From assembly GCF_020740795.1 (NCBI RefSeq), contig NC_067301.1:2170001-2234000 (forward strand): 64,000 nt of DNA. Reading direction: 5' to 3'. Position 1 is the stretch's first letter. Each line of letters opens with the position of its first letter. Shown here piece by piece: positions 35,518 to 46,643 of this stretch. A model generated the notes under the pieces. It was not told the origin of the DNA, did not search any database, and was given only the letters and a program-made list of their open reading frames with translations. This DNA comes from Apus apus (Eukaryota > Chordata > Aves > Apodiformes > Apodidae). The position numbers and the translations under genes are program-made.

Positions 35518-38500
35518 AGACTGAAGAGAGCAAAACTGAGGCAGAGTGTCACAGCATAGTAGCAGTTACCATAACTTTAATGCCTACAGGGTACAAGGGA
35601 CCTGTCCAAAAACGAGCTTGGCGTTGCCATTTGATAGAAGCCAAAGAGGAGGACTCGGTGGCCCTTGCCCTCGGTGTTGCATAAAACTGCTGTTGGCCCG
35701 AGCACTTAAACACACCCGCTGGGGTGGTGGGGAACATGTGAATCTGAGTGAAGTGGAGCTGAGCAGAGCTGCAGTGCGTTCTACCCTGTGGCCAGAAGAT
35801 GGGGAATGAGCACTGCTGAGGATTTGGGAGTGTGGGAGTGCACTGTGCTCCCTCCCTCAGTTTGCTTTTTACCAGGCAGATTTATGTTGGTATAAACACA
35901 GAAATACATTAGGGACAGGTGAGTACAGCCAACATCAATTGTCTGAAAAGATCCCTTCATATTTAGCGTCACTTTTGTGCTCACTTGATAAATGTCAAGG
36001 TAACAGGCTTTAATTTTGCCAGTGCTTGTTCTAAATGCATGAACTTGCATGCCCAGACTGTTAAGTTATGTCTGGCTTGCTTTTTTTTCCCCAGCTAATC
36101 TTTCTTTAAAAAAAAAAAAACAAAATCAGAAAGCTGTGTTAGGCTGCCTGTGAAGTCACCTTCTCAGGCAAACACGAAGTCATACAGCACCAGCAGCTTA
36201 GTCCATGGCCAAGATAAAAAATGTGCTGTGATTGTTCTGATGAGGTTTTGCCTTTGTATATAACCAGTTTGGAGAAGTGGTATTTTGGTTGTGCTTAACA
36301 CCAAAGACACTGCAAATGTCAAGCCTTTCTGTTGTGTCAAAAATAAGCTTCAATAAGTCTTTTCTAGTTGGTGAATATTTGTGATGCTTAATATAGGGAT
36401 TTGTATGTGGAAAGACTGGTTCTGAAAACTCCCTCCTTAAAAGCAAAGCCTGGAAATTGCAGTTTTCCTGCCATTGCAAATGTGCACTGATGTTACGATT
36501 ACACCTCATGGCACTGCCTTCAGAGGCAATGACCTGGATAGAATAGAAGAAATCTGTGTGGCTTCCCCTTTTTAGAGAAAACTGAACAGTATTTCTAGCT
36601 CAGCTGAGTCTCAGAACAAGCCTGAAAGTGACCTACATCCAGGACCCAGCTTTGGGACTTAACTTTGAGGAAGTTCAGTTCCACATCTAGGTCTTTCCTC
36701 TGAAACAAATGGAACAGCAGCCTAATAGAATCCAAAACCAAGGGGAATTCCTCTTTATTCCTTTCCAACAATTTTTAGGGCTGAAAAATGACTTATCCTG
36801 ATTTTATTTCCACATTTCTTACTGGAAAAATAATATTACTCCAAGTTAATACAAACCTTAGGGATTGAATCCTTCAGATTCTAAAAACTGAACTGTTTCC
36901 TGATGTCTTGAGTTGTTTGCTTTCCAGGAGCTGGTCTGATAAAATAATCCAGGAATTGTGGCAGTTATACAGCAGATGTGTGTGTTAAAAGGCCTGTGTC
37001 TATCTGGGGACACCATCTGTATCCAATAAACATAAAAGCAAATAAGATAACTGATAAATAACAGGGAAAGCATGGGTGCAGCTCTGTGTGACCTTTAGGG
37101 GTGTAAATCTGATGACTTCTGAATTTGGTGTTTTTCCTCTGAGCCATCTTATGTCTGTTTGCACAGACCACTGAGTCACTGAGCTGACAGTGCTTTCCCA
37201 TCTTGCTTTTTGCAGCCCAGCCAGTGTGATAAAAAGTACTAGAGACAGCTTGGATCTTCCTACACCAATTTGAAATCTCCAGGGGAACTTGCTAACAAAT
37301 GTCTGCAAAGCATATGCTGAACAGTGCCTGCCATCGATAAGGCAAATGGCAAATAAATAGAATGGTGCCATGAATGCAGCCTGGGGCTGTGGCTGTGTGA
37401 TCCTGCTGCCAGTGGTGTCCAGAGAAGCACTGTTCCCTGCTTCTGAATTTCATCCAGCTCCCTGGAGCCTTTCAGAAGCTGCCTCAGTCTCACTTTCACC
37501 TGTGAAATGAGTGGCATCTATTGGCTATTTCAGGGAAAGGTAAAGGCATTTTTACCCAGGTCACCTCCATCCATTTTCATCTAAATAAAACACAGTGGAA
37601 GATGGATTCAGACTAGAATCTTGTCACTAGTTACTGCTTATTTGAGGGCTTTAATCCACTGTGGCTTCCTAAGAGAAGCAGAGATCCCACCACAGCTTGC
37701 TGCCTTGGAAGTTCCTCAGGCTGCTTCATTGCTTTAATCTGGTTTTGGTTCTAAGCTTGCAGCGTGTTTCAGCTACTTCTTTGGATACTCATGGATTCAT
37801 AAAATCACTACAGATGGATGGCTAAGTATCTCTTAATTGTGCACTGAAAGCACAACCTGCATTCCTAGGGTACCATTTCTGGGATCTCCTTGATTCATGA
37901 ATGTGTCTCCTGTGAGAGTGATCTCGTGGTCCCACAGGTAGGAGAGGGGGAGTTGTGGAGATACTGGACATCTCCCCCCTGGGCTGCACACTCTGGTTCT
38001 TCTGAATGTGGGTATCTGAGAAGCCAAGTCAGTTCTAGAGCACAGCACAGCAGACTTGATATTCCTTCCTTCCCTCTCTAATATGGTTTATTTATTGATC
38101 TGGATGAATACACCATATGGAATTCTGCAAAGGAAGTCTGTCTATGCTGCTATAATTAGCTAGGAATGGTGACAGCAGGCATCTTTGCTTCTTTATTATT
38201 TTAAAATTCTCAGCACTGTATTATGGGATGAATTTCAACCAAATCAGAATGCTGATGCTTGGAAAGCCTGGGAGTGCAGCATCCTGCTGCATTCATGCAG
38301 CCTTCAAAATCCCAAAGTGATCCCAAATGTGACTGCAGTGAAATGAGTGGGATTACACCAGTGATTAATCTGGTCCCAGCCAGAGAGTAGACAAGGAAAT
38401 TAATCCCCCTTTTCTTCTGCTGCTGCAATAGTTTAAGCAACTTACTCATGTACCTGAGATCAAGATTTGTGTGGCTGTAAATGAGTATTTGGCTTTGCAC

Positions 38501-41500
38501 CTCCCTGCACCAAGGGGGATTAAGTCCCTAGGCCTCTCTGGCTGTACTTAATACACTGCTTAGTACTGTATGCATAATCTTTTATGAAACAGTTCTCTTC
38601 CTGTAGATATTGCCAGATCCTTTCTTAAAACTGTGTTAATTTTTAAGAGTAAACACTCACAAAGCAGCACCACCCTTCCAGTCTTTGACCAAGGCTGGGA
38701 GCCTCTTTCAAGTCCATGTTGAGAGATTTTTGCAAACATTGGCTCATGCAGCAGCTGAAAACCCAGGCCATGGAATTCCAGTGCCAGTGCAGACACTGGG
38801 ACACCCATCAGAAGGGACATTACAGCTTTGCTGTAGGACCATCAGAGTTTTCTAGGCTGTTGAGGCATTGTAAAGCTGAACATTTGCCACTTCCCCCTGC
38901 GCCCCCACCAAGGAGTCCATTTTCCATTCCTGCCTGTTCTTGTGGGGCAGCTGGTGCCCAGAGAGGGCATTTTGGTGGATTCCCTTTCCCTGACTTGTCT
39001 CACTCTTTCCTATCCAGATGGCAGATATGATGGGAGCAAAGTGCAGGGTGGTGTGGGAGCTCCTGCAGGCAGCCTTTGTGCTGAGCAGGAGGGAGAGACG
39101 ACCTGCCAATGATAACTGAAGAGCAGGCACATACACAGGGAGTGGGGAAAGAGGGGAGGAACTGGCAGGGTTTCAGTGGTAAAAAGCTTGAGTATCAGCA
39201 TAGTTGTCCTGTGCTGTGTTCCTCGGGGTGTTTGACTGTAGGACCAAGTCTAACAACCAGTGTACAAACCATTAACAGTCACTTGTCATCTGGAGAAGTG
39301 GGGCTTGAATGAGGTTGCCCTAAAGGAGCTTTTTCCTTTTAAAATTAAATAACCAGGGCCAGGAGAGTCACTTTCCACGAGGCTTGTTATTTAGTGTTAT
39401 GTAAGAAACAGAGTTTATCTGACTGTAATGGCTCCTGGAGGTTGAGTTTGCAGGCAGTGCTGGCTAGAACATGCATTCTTGTGCAAGAGCTGGGTGTCTG
39501 CATGCCAAATGGGCTGTTTGTGTGTACAGCCACAGGATCGATGAGAGTAACAGGCACTTCTGCAGATCTGATCTCCAAATATGGCCTCTGGTATGTGTGC
39601 AGGGAGGGAAATAAGCAATAGTGCTTTGAAACTTCTGTGCTGGTCAGACATGCAGAGCTGGAGATCCAGGCAGGTAACAATATTTTGAATTCAGAGGTCT
39701 TTCTGTAATTAGCTTAGTGTCAACTTGATTGTTGGCCATGGAGAGAATTTTTGACAAGTTAATATAGAATAGGAGCTGATTTCCATTTTTATAGCTCCGT
39801 GTTTCTCTCCCTATTGAATTCTTACTATTAAACATATCCATTCCATGCCAGCTGGAGATGTATACCAGGAAGGAGGCTGCTGAAGACTCAGAAGAATTCC
39901 CAGATAGTTTAAGTGGTAGATGAGATCCTCTTGTCACGGCTCTGCAAACAGATGTGGACCTCAGAAGCAACAAAGCATCTCTCTGGCAAAAACATTTAGA
40001 CTATGTTCACATTTCTGTGCAGGAAATGTGGGACATCAAATGGAATTAAAAAAAAAACCCACACAACAAACCACAAAAACACTGTTCAGGCAAGTCTAGT
40101 ACATTTAAAATCAACAATGATTAAGCAATGTAGGAAATCTCACCCTAAATGCGTATCCTATCTGCTGGTGGCCACAGTTAAGAGACAATCACAAAGCAGA
40201 GATGACTTAAACTCTTGGCTTGTCAGGCTATTAAAAAGCAGATTGAAATCTCTTGGGCTGACATCCAACATGCAGGGATACCAGTTGCTTACAAGTGATT
40301 TTTCCAGCTTGATGCTCAAAATGTATAATGGACATCTGGATAGCATGAAACCAAACCTTAGATAAAACAATAGAAGCCCTGTGTCCAAGTGGTGAGGCTG
40401 ATTCCAAGAAAATGCATGTGCAGGCTTGAAGCTTCCCCTGGAAAAGCACTGGAGTGATGCCATGAAGTAGAAGAATTCCTGTCTCTGTAGCATCCCAAGA
40501 TGCTGCATGATGCAGTGGAGGAGGAACTGGAGGTTTAGTTGTGGATCTGCTGCTGTGTTAGCTCCATGCTGCTGGCTTCTCCTCCCACCATTACCTGTTC
40601 ATTAGAGTTGACATTCCCAGGTCCTTCACTTCTTGAGTGGAGGCTCCCAAGCTCACCCTCAGGTGAGTCCCAAAGGCAGGAAGCCTTTCAGCAGCCCTGG
40701 ACACTTTAGGAATACAAGGTGTCTTTGTCCTGTAGCAGGAAGGTGGGCTGGAACCCCACTGAGAGAGGCAATAACAACAAGTTTAACAGCACCTAAACAA
40801 ACAAACAGAAAAAACCCCTTTTGCTAGTTTGCTAGTGTTTTCTAGCAAACTGCATCTTGATTACCTTTGGGAGTTGGAATGTTCCCTGGCTGTAATAAAA
40901 ATGTCTGTACCTTGGTAAGGCAGTAAAGGCTTTGTGCTAATTTGAAGGGCACCAGCTTCCTTCTAAACAGCTTGGTGTGAGTTGCAGGCCCTGAGAACAA
41001 CCAGGCAGTGGAGTCACAGGGTTTGAATTGTACTGTGATGCCTCTTTTATGGACAATATGCACTTTGCCCCTTTTTGTTTTGTTTTGCCCCTTTGAAACC
41101 AATTCTCTTGGCTTTTTATTACAAAGGAACCCAAATGACAGGCTGGTTCAGAACAGCTTCTCCCTCATGGCATGGTATCCTCTTCGCAGGAAGGATATCA
41201 GTCCAAACTGTGAAAGATGAGGTGGAATTAAAAAGCAAATATGCTTTCTTTTTCCAGAGGAATTGAGATGCAATACTTCACATTGTGGAGCTCTTTTGTC
41301 CCCTTAAGTGCATGGAATATAGATTGGTTTTTGAAAGGATAATGAGTTTCTCTCATAATGCTTTGACTCTGGGAGCTGTTGTTTGAAGGAAAGTAATGAG
41401 TAAAATGCCAAAATATCCAGACATCAGCCATTTTCTACTGGAATTTGGATGGATGCCTCTCAACAGGAGTAGCTGACACTGGGTTCTCTTGGAGTGGTCT

Positions 41501-43887
41501 TACAAGAAGTTGTGAGGGGTGTCTGCCGTTGTCAAATGCAGTTAGTCTTGTATATATGTCATCAAGTTGAGATCTCAGCTGCATGGGGGACAGGTTCCTT
41601 CCAGCCTGGACCCTGTATGAAAGTCAAAATCGTCAGGGTGGATTTCAATGGGGTGGGTTCAAAATCATCTGAGCTCCCTGAATGCATTTTGGAGCATCCT
41701 AGAGCCTTGTGCCTCAAAAAGTCAGGACTTATGCTCATTATATCCCTCCCATGCATGTTCTCTGATATTGTGGCCGTGCCCACAGTTTGCTCAGCACTTG
41801 TCCTGAAGGTCTGACAGAGCTGTGAGAGCATCAGGAACCCCTGAGATCTCATGTGCTTACTTTTAGGCACAGCACAGCAGTAAGATGACTCACTGTGCAC
41901 AGGGAGGCTTGGGAAGATAACTGAGAGCTGAGCCAACGTGCTGTTCTAGGACAAAAAATGATTTCCACAAAATGGTCCCATCGGTTCCCTGGGGCACCCT
42001 CTAATGGATGCTAATTAGAAGCTGTCACTTCTTGTTATGGGAAGGGAGGAATGGTTCAGCTTTCCTACCCCCTAACCTTGGAGAGACTGAGATGAGAGCT
42101 GCCCCTAGAAATTGCTTAATTTAGGGCATTTCCACTCCTACAAGAAATTAATTGGGGATTTCTGTGTGTGGCAGGGCAGGCCCCTCTAGGAGGTCTGCGA
42201 CACGAAGACACTTAATGCTGTAAATTCATGCACAAACATGCACAGATACATGATAAAACTTGATTTTTCAAACATTTGTGCCTGTCATTTCTCATACACT
42301 GGGCTGCTGCCTCAAGTTCCTCTCCTGCTCAGCCTAAACCCTCTGACAACTCCACACTGCAGTGGGGCTCCCTGGAAGGCACTTGCACGACCCGTAAAGG
42401 CTGTAGGGCTGCAGCCTCCTGCTCAGCCTTTTTCGATGGGTTGTGGATGTTGCCAGTTTGATCAGTGGGATTTTAAAAAACTGTTGTGAAACTGCAGCCC
42501 CTAAACAGGAAAGCCTCCCCTCTGTCTCCTTCTGCCACGTTCCTTACATGCATCTTTTTGAGACTCTTGGTTTCTTGTTAGCATTTATATAACCTGGCTG
42601 AAAACACTCCCACAGCGATTAAATGCCCTGCCATGAAATCCAAAGCTCTGATTAAAAGGATGAAGCTCTCCAGGACTGCAGTATTTGCACAGATGGTTAA
42701 TACTCACAGCTTGCTCTACAGGGTTTCAAAAAGTGGCATTTTCTTTCCAAGTGCATACAGTCTGAGCTTTCCCATGGGAATTGCTTGTTTTGTTCAGATT
42801 ATTATTTTAAAGCTATCATCAGATGTGATCACCCATTGGATTAGAGGAAGCAAAAAGAGGTGATCAGATAATCCCTGAGGCACAAAGCATTTTGAGTTGG
42901 ATTTGAAGGGAGCTGTCACCCATGGTCAATTTGTTTAGCTCGGGGTGCTTCTCTCTGTATTTTCCTGAAAACACTTGTGCCCAGTAGCTGGAGACCTTTA
43001 GAGATGTAGGATGGTGTAGGAATTTGCTGGAGGAAGAGCCCTCTGAGCTGGCCTTGTCAGAAAAACTGTGGTTAAAAGAGAAAAATGCAAAAACAAATAG
43101 CAGGTAAATACCCAAACGAGGCCTTGCAAAATCACCATGTCTCCTTTTCATCTGTTGTGTAGAAATCTTTGGCAAAGAGAACTTCTGATGAAGTCAGATG
43201 AGCATAAAGATCTAATCAGACTAAAATATGTGACACAAATTAGGCACAATAAAAATGACCTCTCTGAAGGTGGGAGTTAGTGCCACGGGTCTTGGAACAG
43301 AGACTGGATTATGGGGGAATGTTCCATAGAATAAGGAAGTCCAGTTTTCCCATCTTTGTGAACAAACTTGCTCTGATTTTGGCTGTTTATTACAGCTCTG
43401 TTGAGATACCCTGATCCCTTTGGGGTTCTGCAGTTGTTTAGCTTTTCCTGAAACCTGGAAAACATAAGATTAGCTAAAGCCCTTTTATTTTTTTAATGTG
43501 GAAGTACAAGGCCAAAGTGGAGAATTTTATCACTGACTGCAGGGGAAGTGGGATCAGCTCTCAGTTTGCTGGGATTTCACCAGCAGGCCACATCACACAA
43601 ATGCTGGCAGAGCAGGAGTAAGAAGCAAACCTTCTGGCTCTTGGCTGGGGCTGTGCTGTTCATCTGACCCTTGATCTGCTGCTGAAATATGGAGCCAAAT
43701 CAATAGCTGAGTTTATTGCAGTGTAGAAGGGTAAAGTGCTAGATTGCAGAAACTTTGTCAAGCAATTCTTTCTCAGATAGGCATTCCCTAATTTTAACCT
43801 TTTCCAGAGTCCTCTCTGTTAAAAATTCAGAATTTCCCAGTGTTTCTCAGACAGGAACCATCACACGAGGAAGTGATTAATGACAGC

Positions 43888-43926
43888 GGGGGGGGGGGGG
43901 GGGGGGGGAAAGAAAAAAAAAAAAAG
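43888..43926. repeat. 21-base G tract followed by an A-rich tract
   Basis: Twenty-one consecutive G residues (43,888-43,908) run straight into about 18 bases of nearly pure A. The G run could form a G-quadruplex. Its exact length may be unreliable in the assembly. Confidence 0.9.
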
Positions 43927-44826
43927 AATGTGCTGAATAAAGGCAAAACTGAGACTCAATCCCTCATCCCACAGGCTGCCTCCTCAGTCCTCCAGATGAC
44001 AAAAGACATTCAAGCTCCTGACAAACAGCCTGAAGAGATGCTGAAGCATTCCACAACCCCCCAGGGCATGTATCCATAGACAGAGTTGGGCAGAAAGGCA
44101 GGATGATGAACACTCTCTGGGCAGTCTGAGGACATGTGAACCAGCAAGAAGATCATCCATGCTCCTACAGGCAAAGGATCCATGGCAGACACAGGCTGCA
44201 TGAAGCATCACATACTCTGTTTTTCAGAAAGACCTAAGCAGTAAGTCTGGAATAACCAGTTAATTCATTAAGGAAAGTAATGTTTTCTGGAAGCTGTGCT
44301 CAGAGCCAGGACTGTTGGCCAAATCACCTGGTTTCCAGTAGGCTGAGTCTCACCCTTGTTCTGGCAAAACCTCCAACAACATACAAAATCCACTTAAAAT
44401 GTTTGGGGGGAAAAAAAAAACCACCATCAAAAACTTAGTTACTTTGGATCAATCATAACCTTACAGGAATGCTGTGCCTCAGTTTTCCCATCTGTAAATG
44501 AAGGAGACAGGAATGCCATTCAACTATTTCCCAGCAGTACTGTAAAGCTCATCTGATTAACATTTATAAAACCATGCATGGTTCTTGGAGGGGAATTGCT
44601 GCTGAGGAATTAATTGTTACGATTGCTGCTTATTCCCCAGATGCCTGAAATGTGGAACTTGGCAGAATTCCGGAGGAAGTATCCATGTGAGCTGAGATAC
44701 AAGATGAGCCAACCTGACAGTCAGGCTGTTGGTGCAGGCAAGATTCTTTATAAACCTGGGGGGCTTAAATAGTAGATCTCTGCTCAGAACATGGGCAGGG
44801 CTCCAGGAGCTGTGTCTGTCCCATCA

Positions 44827-45005
44827 AGTATTGAGTCACAGAACAGTTTGGGTCAGAAGGGACCTTGAAAGGTCATCTAGTCCAAGCCCCCTGCAGTGAG
44901 CAGGGACATCTTCAGCTAGATTAGGTTGCTCAGAGCCTGTCCAACATGACCTTGAGTGTTTCCAGGCATGGGGAGGTAGGACTGTTCCCTCCTGGTCCTG
45001 TCTGT
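44827..45005 (-). mobile_element. CR1 retroposon fragment, minus orientation
   Basis: The run GGGACCTTGAAAGGTCATCT followed by a CCCCCTGCAGTGAGCAGGGA-type block and AGGTTGCTCAGAGCC is the reverse complement of an avian CR1 3' end. CR1 is a non-LTR retrotransposon, nearly always 5'-truncated in birds. It has no coding capacity here. Confidence 0.88.
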
Positions 45006-45254
45006 TGCCTGCTATCAAGATAGCTGTGCATCACATACCTGGAGAGAGGAAGTTGGGCTGTGCCAGAAGAGAACAGCCCACATGAAGGGCAGATACTTAG
45101 GAGAGGTTCAGCTGCCTAGAACACCTTGAGAAGCCTGACTCACCCTACAGCCTTCTCTTTCTGCTGTCCTCATGCCTTCATCAGCTCACACTTCTCTGAG
45201 AAGAAACGGCTGCTCTTAAAACACCCTAAGGTTTCAAAGAAATAATTTAAGAGT

Positions 45255-45640
45255 TCAGAGGAGGGTGATGAAGACACTTTGAGGGCTGGAGAGAGTTGGG
45301 GTTGTTCAGCCTGGAGAAAAGAAGACTCAGGGGAGACCTCAGAGCACCTTCCAATGCCTGAAGGGGCTCCAGGAAAGCTGGGCAGGGACTTTTGGCAAGG
45401 GCAGGGAGTGAGAGGACAAGGGGGGATGGTTTCAAACTGAAAAAGGGGAGATTTAGATGAGATTCTGGGAAGATATTCTTTCCTGTGAAGGTGATGTGAT
45501 ACTGGCACAGGTGGTCCAGGGAAGTTGTAGATGCTCCCTCAGTGGAAATATTCAAGGCCAGGTTGGATGGGGCTCGGAGCAACCTGCTCTAGTGAGAGGT
45601 AGCAGGGGGTTGGGACCAGGTGGTCTTTAAGCTCCTCACC
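45255..45640 (+). mobile_element. CR1 retroposon fragment, plus orientation
   Basis: Classic CR1 3'-region blocks in sense order: GTTCAGCCTGGAGAAAAGAA, GGGACTTTTGGCAAGGGCAG, GGTTTCAAACTG, and CAAGGCCAGGTTGGATGGGG followed by GAGCAACCTG. It stops before the terminal ATTCTATGATTCT tail. It abuts CpG island C. Confidence 0.92.
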
Positions 45641-45829
45641 AAGCCGAGGGGTGGCTCCTTGCCGGTGGGTGCAGGTGCCCCCCCAGCTGTTGGCCGCAGG
45701 TGTTGGGGCTTGGCGGCCGCTGCTGAAAAGGGAGGGGACAAACAGACACGTGGGCGAGGGGGGTTCAGGTCTATTGGGGGGGGAAACGGGACAAGCCGGT
45801 GATGCTCTGACTCTGCTCAGGGGGGGGAT

Positions 45830-46560
45830 ACCCGGAGCGGGGGGAGCCCCGGGGGCCGCAGAACCCCCCCGGTCCCTAGGCTTCCCCCCGCCGCGGCCCG
45901 GATGCCGCCGCCACCGGTTTCCTGGCCCGTCTCCCGGTCCCCGGGGCCGCCGCTTCCCCTGGTCGGGCTGCGCGGGGAGGGGATCGAGGGGGCTCCTCGG
46001 CCCACCGCGGTGTTTTTTCCGGTGGGTGCTGCGGAGCGGGGAAGGGGGGCAGAGCCAAAGGCGGCGGAACCCCCTTCCCGCCCCCTCCCTTTCTGCTGCA
46101 GCACATGGGAAGCAAAAGTTTTCCTCCTCCTTCTCCTCCTCCTCCCCGTCTCCCCCCCTCGCCCTCCGGTCCCTCGGAGCCGTTCGCAGCCGGAGGATGC
46201 GGCTGCCGGTACCGGGCTGCTCCTCCTGGACACGGGGCTTGTGCTGCTCTTCTCTCCGATGGGAAACGAGGAATAAAATATTGCTGGAGCGTCTTCGGCT
46301 CCTCTGAGGGCTGGCAAGGAGCGAAGGCGAGACTTTGATCGCATCCTGCAGAGGGATCTGCGAATTGGCGGAGGAAACGGGCTGTTGGGCAAAAAGAATC
46401 GGATGCTGTAGCCCTGCCGGGGGAGGCAGCGCCCATCGCTCTGCTCCGGCCCCATCATGGGCACGGGCATGTGCTCCAGGAGGCAGAAGGGGCTTCTGCA
46501 GACCGGGTTTTGCCTGGTGACGGTGGCATGTTTGGGCTCGGGAGTTTTCCTGTACAACCA
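45830..46560 (+). promoter_or_regulatory. CpG island C: promoter of the GOLIM4-like gene
   Basis: A dense CpG island ends over the first coding exon. It holds a homopyrimidine run at about 46,119-46,160 that is probably in the promoter or 5' UTR. No TATA box stands out. Long open frames on both strands here reflect the G+C content and are not genes. Confidence 0.7.
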
Positions 46561-46643
46561 CTTGCAGCAGAAGGTGCGGAACGCTGAAGCCCTGGCCCAG
46601 AAATACAAACAGCAGCAGGAAGCTCTGTCTGCCCAGCTCCAAG
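46457..46643 (+). CDS. GOLIM4-like exon 1: cytoplasmic tail, signal anchor, stem start
   Basis: Encodes residues 1-62 and the first base of V63. CSRRQK makes a positive cytoplasmic tail. TGFCLVTVACLGSGVFLY is the hydrophobic anchor. NAEALAQKYKQQQEALSAQLQ starts the coiled coil. The donor is GTAAGT. The ATG lies inside CpG island C. Confidence 0.93.

Larger units (their letters stand above)
34531..45640. other. Intergenic region without recognised genes
   Basis: About 11 kb between the MIB2-side promoter island and the GOLIM4-like promoter. It contains CR1 fragments, a 35-bp tandem, a 21-base G tract and otherwise single-copy A/T-rich DNA. No exon with splice sites and recognisable protein sequence was found on either strand. 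A non-coding RNA or enhancers cannot be excluded. Confidence 0.65.

Noticed and set aside
45539..46642. 367-codon open frame antisense to the GOLIM4-like first exon
   Set aside because: It runs antisense through a CR1 end, CpG island C and the real first exon; the low-complexity translation is not conserved protein sequence.
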